From Nitrospira sp. (GTDB lineage: Bacteria; Nitrospirota; Nitrospiria; Nitrospirales; Nitrospiraceae), in the NCBI GenBank assembly GCA_037045225.1, contig JBAOHZ010000009.1:992001-1056000 (forward strand): a stretch of 64,000 bases of DNA. Reading direction: 5' to 3'. A program made the translations under genes and the position numbers. The notes under the pieces are model-generated. The model searched no databases. It saw only the letters and a list, made by a program, of their open reading frames with translations, and was not told the origin of the DNA. Positions within the stretch are counted from its first letter, which is position 1. Each line of letters begins with the position of its first letter. This document shows positions 9,383-18,367 of the stretch, piece by piece.

Positions 9383-9516
9383 ACGCAACCCAAGATGGCG
9401 GAAGAAGAATTCAGATATTCAGAATCAAACAGTCAAAATACGGTAGAGCGTACCCTTGTACATCACTACTAATGGATAAGGCAATGCCCTGCGCACAATT
9501 CCCTGTATTTCTTCAT

Positions 9517-9592
9517 TGGTAGGCGGAACAGGGATCGAACCTGTGACCTCTGCCTTGTAAGGGCAGCGCTCTCCCAATTGAGCTATCCGCCC
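9517..9592 (-). tRNA. tRNA-Val (anticodon TAC)
   Basis: The minus strand folds as a 76-base tRNA: acceptor GGGCGGA with TCCGCCT (one G-U), D arm GCTC/GAGC, anticodon stem CTGCC/GGCAG with loop CTTACAA (anticodon TAC), and T arm ACAGG/CCTGT around TTCGATC. Discriminator A is followed by an encoded CCA at 9517-9519. It lies 134 bases upstream of tRNA-Asp, same strand; I see no gene in the gap. Confidence 0.97.
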
Positions 9593-9735
9593 GATTTTTC
9601 TCGCTCTCGGCAGATTTTTGGGATGCTATCAACTCCACAAAGCAGTGTCAACCAAGAATCCTGCATTATTCTTGCCGGATTCTTGAACAGCCACAGTTTT
9701 TATCGCAGGAGACCCAGCCCACGCCGCAACGGGAT

Positions 9736-10686
9736 TCACCCGCGAGATCTGTTGCGTGGAAAACACGCCGTGTGCACTTTTTTCAACTGTGACGCGTCGA
9801 CATGCGTATAAATTTGTGTCGTCGCAATATCGGCATGCCCCAACATCGCCTGCACCGATCGCAAATCGGCGCCGTGTTGTAACAGGTGCGTGGCAAATGA
9901 GTGTCGCAACATATGCGGCGAGGGAATCCTGGCGATGCCGGCTCGCTGCGCACGCAGGCGCAGCAATTTCCAGAACGCCTGTCGTGTCAGCGGGGTGCCC
10001 CGACGGCTCACGAACACGTAGCGTGACGAACGCTGCTTCAGCAATGCCGGTCGCGCCACGAGCAGGTACGCCTGCAGCGCCTCAACCGCCGGTCGCCCGA
10101 TCGGCACCACCCGCTGCTTGTCACCCTTGCCGGTAATCCCGACATAGCCCACATCCAGATTGCATTGATCGACCCGCAACGAAATCAATTCAGACACACG
10201 CACACCGGCGGCGTACAGCACCTCCACCATGGCGCGATCGCGGTGCTCCTCCGGCAACGGACGAGACGGCAGATCCAGCAGGCGCGTCACTTCCTCGGGA
10301 CTCAATGTTTTTGGTAACCGGCGTGCCCGCGACGCACTCCGCAAACTCACGGTCGGGTTGGCGGTGACCACCCCCTCCTGCTTGAGAAAACGGAAGAGAC
10401 TGCGCACCGCAGCCAGCGCGCGCGCGCGGGACGACGACGCCAGACCGGCCTGATGCAGATGGTCGAGAAATCCGGCCAGCAGCGGCGGCACCATCTCACC
10501 CACATCGTACACGCGCCGATCCCGGAGATAGCGTTGAAAGACCGCAACATCTCGCTGGTACGCCAGCAACGTATTACGCGACAAGCCACGTGCGATCCGT
10601 ACGTGATCCCAGTACCGCTCGATGAACGGCGCTAACGGGAGTCGCTCGGGGATGGACGCTGACGATTCCTCTGGCCCACGGCTCAT
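9736..10686 (-). CDS. xerD: Tyrosine recombinase, XerD type
   Basis: Xer recombinases resolve chromosome dimers at dif. The product has the SAM-like N-terminal domain (RYWDHVRIARGLSRNTLLAY) and the catalytic domain with the Arg in LYAAGVRVSELISLR, the HxLR box HMLRHSFATHLLQHGADLR, GHADIATTQIY and the nucleophile Tyr in IYTHV. I chose the ATG at 10686, giving 316 residues, close to the family's usual 300; an in-frame ATG 50 codons upstream (10836) would add a basic extension unlike other XerD proteins. Flanking tRNAs raise the alternative of an island integrase, but length and motifs fit housekeeping XerC/XerD better. Confidence 0.9.
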   Translation of the reverse strand: MSRGPEESSASIPERLPLAPFIERYWDHVRIARGLSRNTLLAYQRDVAVFQRYLRDRRVYDVGEMVPPLLAGFLDHLHQAGLASSSRARALAAVRSLFRFLKQEGVVTANPTVSLRSASRARRLPKTLSPEEVTRLLDLPSRPLPEEHRDRAMVEVLYAAGVRVSELISLRVDQCNLDVGYVGITGKGDKQRVVPIGRPAVEALQAYLLVARPALLKQRSSRYVFVSRRGTPLTRQAFWKLLRLRAQRAGIARIPSPHMLRHSFATHLLQHGADLRSVQAMLGHADIATTQIYTHVDASQLKKVHTACFPRNRSRG

Positions 10687-10848
10687 GGGAATGACCCTCG
10701 CTGGAGGTAACCACGCATAGGCTGCGCGACGATAGCCGCGCCTCCCTCCGGACACCACGCATCGTCCTCGAGTTACCTTGACACCCCCGCACCTGTTTCC
10801 TATAGTAACCACACTCGCGGCGAGAATGTTCGCCACGCACAGGAGTCA

Positions 10849-12843
10849 ATGGTTCCTCGATCAGTACCCCGCAGCCCGCACTACCGCGCGTGCACCGTCG
10901 CCCTCGCGGTGGCGTTTCTCGCGGGGCTTGTCACGCTCGGCGAGGCAGCTCCACCCCCCAAAAATCCTGCGCCGTCCCGTTCCGGACAGGCCAAAACGAC
11001 GACCACCACAGGCCAGGCCAGCCTCGACCAAGTCAAACGGTTGATCGACGCGGAACAGCCGGAAGCAGCAGCCGTCATGCTGCGACGATTCATGGAGAGC
11101 GGCCCCGCGCCGGACCTCCTCGACGATGCCTATCTGTTGATGGCCGCCGCCATGTTCGGCATGAAAGAGCATACCGAAACGATCCGCTATGTCAATCAGC
11201 TGCTCGGTGAATTTCCCAACTCCGATCTCGCCGATCGCGCCAAACTGCTGCTCGCTAAAACTCACGCGCGCGCCGGCAATCTCGACTTGGCGCTGCCGCT
11301 GCTCTCCGAAGTCCGCAGCCTGTCGGTGGACTCCGCCATCAAACGCGATGCGTTGCGGCTCACGGGCGAATTCCAGGCGCAAAAGAAAGACTACCTTCGG
11401 GCCATTCACGCCTGGCTGGAAGAGATCCCTCTGGACGTCGGCGACCAGGCCCACGAGACCGAGACCCACATCCGGCAGCTCGTCAACGAACAACTCGACG
11501 TCCCCACGCTCGTGCGCGTACGCGAGGCCTATCCGAGAACCTTTCCGGGTGACTTGGCCTCGATCAAGCTCATCGATCTCCATACCGCCGCAGGAGAAGA
11601 TCATCTGGTCGAGCGGGACTTGCGCCTCTTCTTAAGCCGCTTCCCCAACCATGCCTATGCCGCGAAGGCGGCCGAACTCCAGGCGGTCGTGCGGACGAAA
11701 TTCAAAGCGCACCCCTACTCCATCGCCGCCATCTTTCCCATGTCCGGAAAACTGGCCCCGTTCGGCACCGAGGTGCTCAACGGCATTCAGCTGGCCCTGG
11801 AACGATCCAAAGACGGGGGCGAGACGCCTTCCATCGGCTTGATCGTCAAAGATACGGAATCCGACCGTGCGGCCTTCCTCGATGAACTCTCAGATGTGCT
11901 GTCCGATGATCGCCCGCTCGCCGTCATCGGTCCGCTCCTCTCGAAGAACTTGCCGGTCATGGCGGAAATGGCCGAACGGACGCGCATTCCATTGATCACA
12001 CCCAGCGCCACCACCCCGAATCTTCGACGGTTTGGGTCCTACGTCTTCAGCACGGCGCTCACGTACGGCCACCAAGCCAAACGCGTGGCAGACTATGCGA
12101 GCCGTGAGCAACACTACAAACGCATCGCCATCCTCTATCCCGATTCTGCCTATGGCCGCGACCTGACGCGCTTGTTCACACAGGAGATCCGGCAGCAGGA
12201 TGGAGAGATCATCGCCAGCGAATCTTACAAGGAAGGCGACACAGACTTCCGTGCGGTCATCGCAAGACTCAAAGCCGAAGACCTCAAGAAGTATGGCGTC
12301 GAAGTGTTGATCGAAAACGATCCCACAAAAGCTCCCGTGAAGGCGGTCGGCAAGAAAAATAAGCGCCTGCTGTATTCACCGGGGTTCGACGCCGTCTTTA
12401 TCCCCGGCCGTTCACTCGACGTGGGCCTGTTGGCGGCCCAGTTGGCCTTCTTCGATATTACCGTGCCACTCCTGGGCACCAATGGCTGGAACACCCCCGA
12501 CTTCGCGCGGGTGGCCGATCGCAGCGTGGAAGGCAGCGTCTTCGTCGACGGCTTCTTTTCGGATAGCGCCAGTCCGGTGGTGCAGGAATTCGTGGAACGG
12601 TATCGCAAACGATTTCAAGCCACGCCCTCGCTGTTCGCCGCCCAGGGGTATGACGCCGCTCGGCTCGCCGTGGAAGCCATCAAGCGAGGGGCGACCACCG
12701 GAGAGGGCGTCCGCGACTATTTGATGATGCAGCACGATCTGCCGAGCTTGAGCGGCCCGAGTGGGTTCAGCGCCGACGGCACGCTCAATCGCCACGTCTT
12801 TCTCATTCAAGTCAAACAAGGCAAATTCGTCCCACTGGAATAA
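10849..12843 (+). CDS. Exported TPR plus periplasmic binding domain protein (LpoA/branched-chain amino acid binding family)
   Basis: The 664-residue protein has a signal peptide, about 250 residues of TPR-like helices (GEFPNSDLADRAKLLLAKTH, FLSRFPNHAYAAKAAEL), and then a type I periplasmic binding domain: IAAIFPMSGKLAPFGTEVLN, LAVIGPLLSKNLPVMAEMAE, IPLITPSAT, RIAILYPDSAYGRDLTRLFT and LGTNGWNTPDF. This layout matches penicillin-binding-protein activators such as LpoA, and Leu/Ile/Val-binding proteins of ABC importers. No permease genes are near, so an envelope role is more likely. An ACAGGAG site stands 4 bases before the ATG. The gene is divergent from xerD. Confidence 0.85.
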   Translation: MVPRSVPRSPHYRACTVALAVAFLAGLVTLGEAAPPPKNPAPSRSGQAKTTTTTGQASLDQVKRLIDAEQPEAAAVMLRRFMESGPAPDLLDDAYLLMAAAMFGMKEHTETIRYVNQLLGEFPNSDLADRAKLLLAKTHARAGNLDLALPLLSEVRSLSVDSAIKRDALRLTGEFQAQKKDYLRAIHAWLEEIPLDVGDQAHETETHIRQLVNEQLDVPTLVRVREAYPRTFPGDLASIKLIDLHTAAGEDHLVERDLRLFLSRFPNHAYAAKAAELQAVVRTKFKAHPYSIAAIFPMSGKLAPFGTEVLNGIQLALERSKDGGETPSIGLIVKDTESDRAAFLDELSDVLSDDRPLAVIGPLLSKNLPVMAEMAERTRIPLITPSATTPNLRRFGSYVFSTALTYGHQAKRVADYASREQHYKRIAILYPDSAYGRDLTRLFTQEIRQQDGEIIASESYKEGDTDFRAVIARLKAEDLKKYGVEVLIENDPTKAPVKAVGKKNKRLLYSPGFDAVFIPGRSLDVGLLAAQLAFFDITVPLLGTNGWNTPDFARVADRSVEGSVFVDGFFSDSASPVVQEFVERYRKRFQATPSLFAAQGYDAARLAVEAIKRGATTGEGVRDYLMMQHDLPSLSGPSGFSADGTLNRHVFLIQVKQGKFVPLE

Positions 12844-12936
12844 CCTACTGCTCCAAAGCTGAGCGGCTGCCTGGGGACAGGGTATCCACACTCACGGAGC
12901 TCAACCGAACAGCATGACGTGTACAAGGGTGATCGC

Positions 12937-13926
12937 ATGACGACGGGACAGAAGCGGGTACTCAGCGGGATGCAGCCCAGCGGGCTGCTCCATCTCGGCA
13001 ATTGGTTGGGGGCGTTGGAAAACTGGAACGCGCTGCAGGGGCAATACGAGTGTTTTTTCTTCGTGGCGGATTGGCATGCCCTGTCATCCAACTACGCGGA
13101 CACCAGCCGGATCAGAGAATATGTGCGGGAATTGTTGATCGATTGGCTGGCGGCCGGCATCGACCCGACCCGCGCCACCGTCTTCGTGCAATCCCAGGTG
13201 CCGGATCATGCCATCCTCCATCTGCTGTTCTCCATGATTATTCCGGTGTCCTGGCTGGAACGGAACCCGACCTACAAGGAGAAACAGGAAGAGATCAAGG
13301 AACGCGACCTGAGCACCTACGGATTTCTGGGCTACCCGGTCCTGCAGGCGGCAGACATTCTGCTCTACAAGCCCGATTTCGTGCCGGTCGGCAAGGATCA
13401 GTTACCGCACCTCGAACTCACGCGCGAACTCGCGCGCCGCTTCAACAGCCTCTATGGGCCGGTGTTTCCCGACCCGCAGGAACTCCTGACCAAGTTTGCA
13501 AAAGTCCTGGGCACGGATGGGCGCAAGATGAGCAAGAGCTACGGCAACGCCATCAATCTCTCCGACACGGAACCGGTGGTGCGGCAAAAGATCAAAACCA
13601 TGATCACCGATCCGGCGCGAGTGCGACGTCACGATCCCGGAAACCCGGATGTCTGCCCCGTCTACGACTTTCACAAGATTTTCTCCCCGCTGCCGGTGAT
13701 CGAGCAGATCAACCAGGACTGTCGCAAGGCGGCCATCGGTTGCATCGATTGCAAGAAGCTGGTGGCCGATCGCGTCGTGGAGCGCCTGGCCCCGATGTGG
13801 GCCGCACGCGCCACCCTCACTCAACATCCGTCACGCTTGGACGAGATCGCCGAAGACGGACGTCGTCGGGCCACGGCCGTCTCATCGCAAACCATGGCCG
13901 AGGTGCGCGACGCGATGAAGATCTAG
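12937..13926 (+). CDS. trpS: Tryptophan--tRNA ligase
   Basis: TrpRS charges tRNA-Trp. The 329-residue product has the class I signature GMQPSGLLHLGNW (a HIGH variant), LLYKPDFVPVGKDQLPHLEL and the KMSKS loop in GRKMSKSYGNAINL, all typical of bacterial TrpRS. I start at the ATG at 12937, which has AAGGGTGATCGC before it; an in-frame GTG at 12919 is possible but adds residues not expected in the family. It stands alone on the plus strand. Confidence 0.97.
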   Translation: MTTGQKRVLSGMQPSGLLHLGNWLGALENWNALQGQYECFFFVADWHALSSNYADTSRIREYVRELLIDWLAAGIDPTRATVFVQSQVPDHAILHLLFSMIIPVSWLERNPTYKEKQEEIKERDLSTYGFLGYPVLQAADILLYKPDFVPVGKDQLPHLELTRELARRFNSLYGPVFPDPQELLTKFAKVLGTDGRKMSKSYGNAINLSDTEPVVRQKIKTMITDPARVRRHDPGNPDVCPVYDFHKIFSPLPVIEQINQDCRKAAIGCIDCKKLVADRVVERLAPMWAARATLTQHPSRLDEIAEDGRRRATAVSSQTMAEVRDAMKI

Positions 13927-14052
13927 TCGCGTCCATCCAACCGAGGCCATTCACTTCGAGAATCACACGCGACAATGAGCGCGTTGACCAACCGCACGCC
14001 GCACCCAGAAAAGGAGCGTTGTGCAACGTGCACAGCTGCGTCTGGCACCCGG

Positions 14053-14173
14053 CAGGCTGTTCAGAAAATCCGTCCAGCAAGGCCGATGCAAGCGCAGAGG
14101 CGAATCGTACTCGCCCCGTACGGTGAGCCGCTGAGCGAGGCGAGAACGCCGCTGGCGGCCTTCATCAACAACT
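14053..14173 (-). repeat. Dispersed intergenic repeat, copy 1
   Basis: Read on the minus strand this stretch contains GCGTTCTCGCCTCGCTC, then CTCACCGTAC, CGCCTCTGCGCTTGC, GGCCTTGCTGGACGG and GAACAGCCTG. The same string of blocks recurs at 41002-41127 and 53911-54011. Its ends form an imperfect inverted repeat (CAGGCTGTTCAGAAAA against the complement of CTTCATCAACAAC). It fills the space between trpS and the PilZ gene and ends 2 bases from the PilZ stop codon. Confidence 0.8.
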
Positions 14174-14175
14174 TG

Positions 14176-14499
14176 TTAGGCAGGTTTGGCGAGTTTGCGC
14201 CAGACATCGGTCAGTTGACGCTGGACCGGCGTTCGGATCTTCGTGAAGGAGAGACCGAACTCATTCGGCCGACACCAGCAGACCGTAGCCCCATCGATGA
14301 GAATAGGGTTGGCACTGTCCCCTGGGAAAATGCACAACTCCACCTCCGAACCGGCTAAAACCTGAATCGAGCTGATAATACGGCAGCCTCCGGGAGACAG
14401 GTCGGTCAGATCCCCGTCACCGGCCAGCATCTTTCCCTTCATCGAGAAGTGACTACGAAACTGAACGTGAACACGTTCATGTTTACGATGATTCTTCAT
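14176..14499 (-). CDS. PilZ domain protein (cyclic-di-GMP binding)
   Basis: The 107-residue protein is essentially one PilZ domain. RKHERVHVQFRS supplies the Arg-rich N-terminal switch, DLSPGGCRI matches the D/NxSxxG motif, and VCWCRPNEFGLSF is the usual final beta strand. PilZ domains bind c-di-GMP and control motility, adhesion or exopolysaccharide. The Arg switch is RKHER (R-x3-R), which fits ligand binding. There is no obvious partner gene beside it. Its 3' end abuts a dispersed repeat. Confidence 0.88.
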   Translation of the reverse strand: MKNHRKHERVHVQFRSHFSMKGKMLAGDGDLTDLSPGGCRIISSIQVLAGSEVELCIFPGDSANPILIDGATVCWCRPNEFGLSFTKIRTPVQRQLTDVWRKLAKPA

Positions 14500-14634
14500 G
14501 TTGAATTCGGCCTCCGTACCCGATCAGAAACAGGCTGCCTCACATCAGCCGTACGATAGGCCAGAATCTGCCCAAACGCCAGCACTGCCTATTTCTTGGC
14601 AAGACGGGTCCGTCGAACAACAGGGCTCGCGACC

Positions 14635-15150
14635 CTATAAGGCTTCCGGCTTGGGCTCCCCGATCGACGTGCCGACCGCATCCAACATGTCTCGTCCCAC
14701 GAGAATGGGCGCCTGAAAATGAATCGCCAACGCAATGGAATCCGAGGACCGGCTGTCGAATACCTTCTCCTGCCCCTGAAACGCCACGGTCAGGCTTCCG
14801 TAATACGTGCCCGATTTAAGGGTGATCACGGTCCGGACCACACGACCGCCGAGTGACTCGAGAATCGTATGCATCAAGTCGTGAGACAGCGGGCGGGGCA
14901 ACTTCTCCCCGGTCAAGGCCGCTTGAATGGAGGCGGCCACGGTATGGTCGACAAAAATGGGGATGCGCTTCCCGCCCGCCGAGAGCAAGACCACGGGGCC
15001 ATGATCGGAGAGCCGGACACGCACATCGCTGATGGTCACGTTGGAAGAACCGCCGCCTTCGTCGGCATGGGCGAGGGGATTCGAAGAAGACAAGATCAGC
15101 GCCAGAGAGAGGAGCGGCAGCACCCAGCAACATCGTGTCGTCGCGCGCAT
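14635..15150 (-). CDS. Exported bifunctional-nuclease (BFN/DUF151) family protein
   Basis: The 171-residue product has an N-terminal signal peptide (hydrophobic core LPLLSLALILSSS, then AHA cleavage region), followed by a BFN/DUF151 domain: GGKRIPIFVDHTVAASIQAA, RPLSHDLMHTILESLGGRV, SGTYYGSLTVAFQ and RSSDSIALAIHFQAPILVG. The domain family includes proteins with reported RNase/DNase activity, but most members are cytoplasmic. A secreted version is unusual. Activity is not provable from sequence. Confidence 0.82.
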   Translation of the reverse strand: MRATTRCCWVLPLLSLALILSSSNPLAHADEGGGSSNVTISDVRVRLSDHGPVVLLSAGGKRIPIFVDHTVAASIQAALTGEKLPRPLSHDLMHTILESLGGRVVRTVITLKSGTYYGSLTVAFQGQEKVFDSRSSDSIALAIHFQAPILVGRDMLDAVGTSIGEPKPEAL

Positions 15151-15197
15151 GGTTCCCTCCTGTGAATCGCATAGGGACCCGCGATGAGGCCCCGCAG

Positions 15198-15827
15198 CTA
15201 GGCTCGCACAAAGGAATTGGTCGCTCGTTCCCTCCCGATCTCCGTCTCTGGTCCATGTCCGGTCACCACGGCGGTCTGTTCGTCGAGTGTGTACAGTCGC
15301 TCCCGGATCGACTGCTCGATGGCATCGAAATCCCCGCCCCAGAGATCGGTACGGCCGATAGCTCCGCGAAACAACGTGTCACCCGCCACCACGACCTTCG
15401 CGGCAGGAAAATGAAAACACATCGACCCGGGGGTATGCCCGGGCGTGTGCAACGCGATCCCTTCCAACTCGCCGATCGCCAACCGCTCCTCGTCCTTCAA
15501 CCAATAATCCGGAGGCGGAGCCGGCACGTAAGAGACGCCAAACATGCGACACTGCATCTCCAATATATCCCAGAGAGGAAGATCGTCTGGGTGCAGGCAC
15601 AGCGCGGCACCGGTCGCCTGCTTCATCGCTCCGGAGGCAAGAAAGTGATCGAAATGCGCATGGGTGTGGACAATACTCACCACGGTCAACCCCATCGCAC
15701 GGACCTCCTGCAAGATACGCTCGGGCGCCCCGCCCGGATCGACCACGATCGCCTGTTTGGTGATCGGATCTCCGATGATCGAACAGTTACAACCCAGCGG
15801 TGGAACAGAAAAGGTCTTGCGAATCAT
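15198..15827 (-). CDS. MBL-fold metal hydrolase (glyoxalase II-like)
   Basis: This is a 209-residue metallo-beta-lactamase fold enzyme. Metal ligands are visible in HTHAHFDH, in HTPGHTPGS, in AGDTLFRGAIGRTDL and in the last His of VVTGHGPETEIG. The length and the GRTDL segment match the YcbL/glyoxalase II-like group of thioester hydrolases rather than beta-lactamases. I prefer the ATG at 15827, 5 bases after GAGGGG, over the GTG at 15833. The substrate cannot be told. Confidence 0.88.
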   Translation of the reverse strand: MIRKTFSVPPLGCNCSIIGDPITKQAIVVDPGGAPERILQEVRAMGLTVVSIVHTHAHFDHFLASGAMKQATGAALCLHPDDLPLWDILEMQCRMFGVSYVPAPPPDYWLKDEERLAIGELEGIALHTPGHTPGSMCFHFPAAKVVVAGDTLFRGAIGRTDLWGGDFDAIEQSIRERLYTLDEQTAVVTGHGPETEIGRERATNSFVRA

Positions 15828-15882
15828 GTACACCCCTCAGTAGCGAAGCAACCAGCCACCACAACGTACCACTCCTCCCCCG

Positions 15883-16557
15883 CTATCGCCGGCCTGAAGG
15901 ATTCTGGTCCGGCTGCGAAACCCACAAAACCTCCGTATCGTACAGCTCCCAGCTTCTCTGGCGCCGCACGAACCAGAATAAAAACCCGGCACCGGTCGCA
16001 TCAGGACGTTGGTTGGCCACATACAACAAGGCCTGATCGCCTCGTACTGTCAGGCCCACACGAGAGAAGGCCAACCGGTCGAGGACCTCGACAGCATCCC
16101 CGTCACCACCCTCCTCTACCGGCCACGCCACGGGAACAACCGGGACCGCAGCTTCAGCGTCCGGCACGCCCTCACCCGACACGAACCGGTAGCGCACACC
16201 GAAGCCAAAGCGGGTCTCCAATCGAGCAGACCGATACGTCTTGGCGACAAAGTCACGAATGAGGTCCGGGGGCAACCTGCCCTCGAAAAATGCCTGCGCT
16301 GAAAACCAGGCGACTGTCGGCAGTTGCGGCTCCTCCGGATGCAGACGGGTCGCCGTCATGCGTTCGATGACGACCAGCCTGGTGCGAGAGGTCAGAAACT
16401 TTGTTTCGACGGCGAGGTCATAGAACGGATACTCCTCAGCCGGCACAGACTGCTGCGGCTGCGCCGGCTCCGGTGCCGGGGCAGAAAACACGATCGTCGG
16501 CGACAGATACAGCCACACCAGACCGACACACAAAATCATCTTGCCCCAACACCCCAT
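15883..16557 (-). CDS. Exported protein of unknown function
   Basis: I do not recognise this family. The 224-residue product starts with a signal-like segment (MGCWGKMILCVGLVWLYLSP) followed by a Pro/Ala/Gln-rich stretch and a soluble domain with AVETKFLTSRTRLVVIERMT, WFSAQAFFEGRLPPDLIRDF, a Glu/Gly-rich acidic loop and LFWFVRRQRSWELYDTEVLW near the C-terminus. The start is uncertain: an upstream ATG at 16623 gives 22 more residues, and another Met lies at 16539. It lies divergent to the lipoprotein gene at 16668. Confidence 0.7.
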   Translation of the reverse strand: MGCWGKMILCVGLVWLYLSPTIVFSAPAPEPAQPQQSVPAEEYPFYDLAVETKFLTSRTRLVVIERMTATRLHPEEPQLPTVAWFSAQAFFEGRLPPDLIRDFVAKTYRSARLETRFGFGVRYRFVSGEGVPDAEAAVPVVPVAWPVEEGGDGDAVEVLDRLAFSRVGLTVRGDQALLYVANQRPDATGAGFLFWFVRRQRSWELYDTEVLWVSQPDQNPSGRR

Positions 16558-16667
16558 GACCACAGAATAGCTGCTTGTTTCGTGACGGGTCAAACCGGCG
16601 GGAACTTGAATGAAGATGGACAAGGGGGGCCAAACTCTGGTATTGCTCTGATGGTCTTACCCAAACT

Positions 16668-17423
16668 ATGATCAAGCCTCCCCAGCGATCGCTCGCGCCT
16701 CTCTTCAGCCTCGCAATCCTATCGTGGTGTGTCGGATGCGCCCCGGACGAGTCTCCCTTTCGACAAGAAAACGAAAGTCTGCGCAAGCAGCTGGCAAAGC
16801 AAGAGTCGGTCTTGAATTCGCTGCAGGACGGCAATAAGGTCATGCAGCAGCAGATCGATCTGTTGAACCAGGAATTGCGGGACGCCAAGAAGCAAGCGGA
16901 ACATGCCCAAGCCGAGGCGAAGGCGCTGCAGACTGAGGCAAAAGCGCTTGGCACGAAACTCGATTCCACCCTGGCCGAATCGAAGAAGCTGTCGGGAGAA
17001 ATTCAGCGGACCGCCGCAAAAGCGGCCCAGGCCACGGACAATATCCGCATCGATGAAAAGGGCTCGCAGGTCGAGGACCTCCCGCGCCCGCTGGCCGCAG
17101 TCGGAAAAGCCACCGAAGAGGCTCTGGCGAGGAACGGCTACCGCATGAAAGTCAGCGTGAAGACCGACCAGAAAACGATCTACGTCACCGAACGCAAAGT
17201 CACCACCCCGACCTCGCTGGAAACGTCAGGCTCCCGCAACCAGTATGTCGTGTCGCTCCAAACCATGCCGTCCAACGTCACCCGGTTGAGCGTGAAAGCC
17301 GACTTTGAACGGCTGGCGCAAGGTGGTCGTATCCTGGCGGTGGATGCGGAGGAAACCGCAGAGATCGAACGCCGACTGATTGCCGAAATCGGAAAAGCCG
17401 TCGCCCCGCCGAGTAAACTGTAA
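16668..17423 (+). CDS. Coiled-coil lipoprotein of unknown function
   Basis: The 251-residue product has an N-terminal signal ending CVGC, a weak lipobox, followed by a heptad-rich coiled coil of about 100 residues (ENESLRKQLAKQESVLNSL onward), then a compact alpha/beta C-terminal domain with GYRMKVSVKTDQKTIYVTER and YVVSLQTMPSNVTRLSVKAD. It is probably anchored to a membrane and periplasmic. Its TAA stop overlaps the ATG of the SUMF1-domain gene by one base, so the two are likely made together. Confidence 0.75.
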   Translation: MIKPPQRSLAPLFSLAILSWCVGCAPDESPFRQENESLRKQLAKQESVLNSLQDGNKVMQQQIDLLNQELRDAKKQAEHAQAEAKALQTEAKALGTKLDSTLAESKKLSGEIQRTAAKAAQATDNIRIDEKGSQVEDLPRPLAAVGKATEEALARNGYRMKVSVKTDQKTIYVTERKVTTPTSLETSGSRNQYVVSLQTMPSNVTRLSVKADFERLAQGGRILAVDAEETAEIERRLIAEIGKAVAPPSKL

Positions 17424-18367
17424 TGCCTGCACGTTCCGCCTTACCGGGACTGGCGTCCCTTCCACGCTACGTAGGCCTCGCGATCCTGCTCCTCGTCTCA
17501 ACCTGGTCCGGTCCCGGGTTCTCCGCCGGCAACCGCGCTCCCAGTCCCCCGCCTTCGGCTGAACTGGCCAAACACCTGACCTCCATCGCCAAACTCACAG
17601 CCGGCTCGCCGACGATTCAGATTCCGGAAGGTCCGTTTTTGCTGGGCAGCGTGAGAGTGGATGACGATCCCTATGGGATGGGCACGCAGTTCGACGATAC
17701 GGAACTTCCGCAACACCGCGTCTGGCTGGACGCGTACGAAATCGATCGTGACGAAATTAACCTCGGAGAATATCTGTCCTATCTATTCGCTCACAAGCTG
17801 CATCCATCAAAGGATCTCCAGCATCTCATCTGGCACGTGATTACGGTACATTCCGTGACCGATGAGGCCCTGACCCAATGGCCGGCGTTGTATGTGACCT
17901 GGAAGGAAGCCGATAGCCTCTGCCGCTCATTAGGTAAACGCCTGCCGACGGAGGCGGAATGGGAGAAAGCTGCGCGCGGGCCCAACGGAAACCGGTTTCC
18001 TTGGGGAGATACCCTCCCCGACAGTTCCCTCGCGATGTTCGGACAACATCATGTGCATGAAATTCCGATCCTGGCCCCTGTGAGCAGCGGGGACGCGGGG
18101 AAAAGCTACTACGGACTCCATCACATGGCAGGCAATGTCGCCGAATGGGTCCACGACTGGTTCGGGTTCGACTATTACGCCTACATGCCGGAACGCAACC
18201 CACCGGGCCCAACCAGCGGTCGATACAAGAGCCTGCGCGGAGGGTCGTGGAAGAGTAGGCAGATCATGCTTCGAACCGCCACCCGCAGCGGGGCGCCGGC
18301 CGATCAACGTTCCGCCACCGTCGGTTTTCGCTGCGCCAAATCAACCGCGCCCTCCAGCGCGCGATAA
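17423..18367 (+). CDS. Exported SUMF1/FGE-sulfatase domain protein
   Basis: The 314-residue protein has a signal peptide and one SUMF1-type domain: IPEGPFLLGSVRVDDDPYG, LPQHRVWLDAYEIDRDEI, GKRLPTEAEWEKAARGP, RFPWGDT, HHMAGNVAEWVHDWF, SLRGGSWKSRQIMLRTATRS and VGFRCAKS. Formylglycine-generating enzymes use a Cys pair near the C-terminus; here only the Cys of GFRC is present, so sulfatase-activating chemistry is unlikely. Related bacterial domains serve in surface binding or in other chemistry. It is coupled to the upstream lipoprotein gene, and its last 64 bases overlap the convergent membrane-protein gene. Confidence 0.85.
   Translation: MPARSALPGLASLPRYVGLAILLLVSTWSGPGFSAGNRAPSPPPSAELAKHLTSIAKLTAGSPTIQIPEGPFLLGSVRVDDDPYGMGTQFDDTELPQHRVWLDAYEIDRDEINLGEYLSYLFAHKLHPSKDLQHLIWHVITVHSVTDEALTQWPALYVTWKEADSLCRSLGKRLPTEAEWEKAARGPNGNRFPWGDTLPDSSLAMFGQHHVHEIPILAPVSSGDAGKSYYGLHHMAGNVAEWVHDWFGFDYYAYMPERNPPGPTSGRYKSLRGGSWKSRQIMLRTATRSGAPADQRSATVGFRCAKSTAPSSAR

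Noticed and set aside
9305..10686. Integrative element at the tRNA genes with the tyrosine recombinase as its integrase
   Set aside because: The recombinase has XerD-like length and motifs, and no duplicated tRNA end or other mobile genes are seen nearby.
10687..10836. 50-codon N-terminal extension of XerD
   Set aside because: Basic, low-complexity sequence unlike the family; it would also crowd the divergent promoter.
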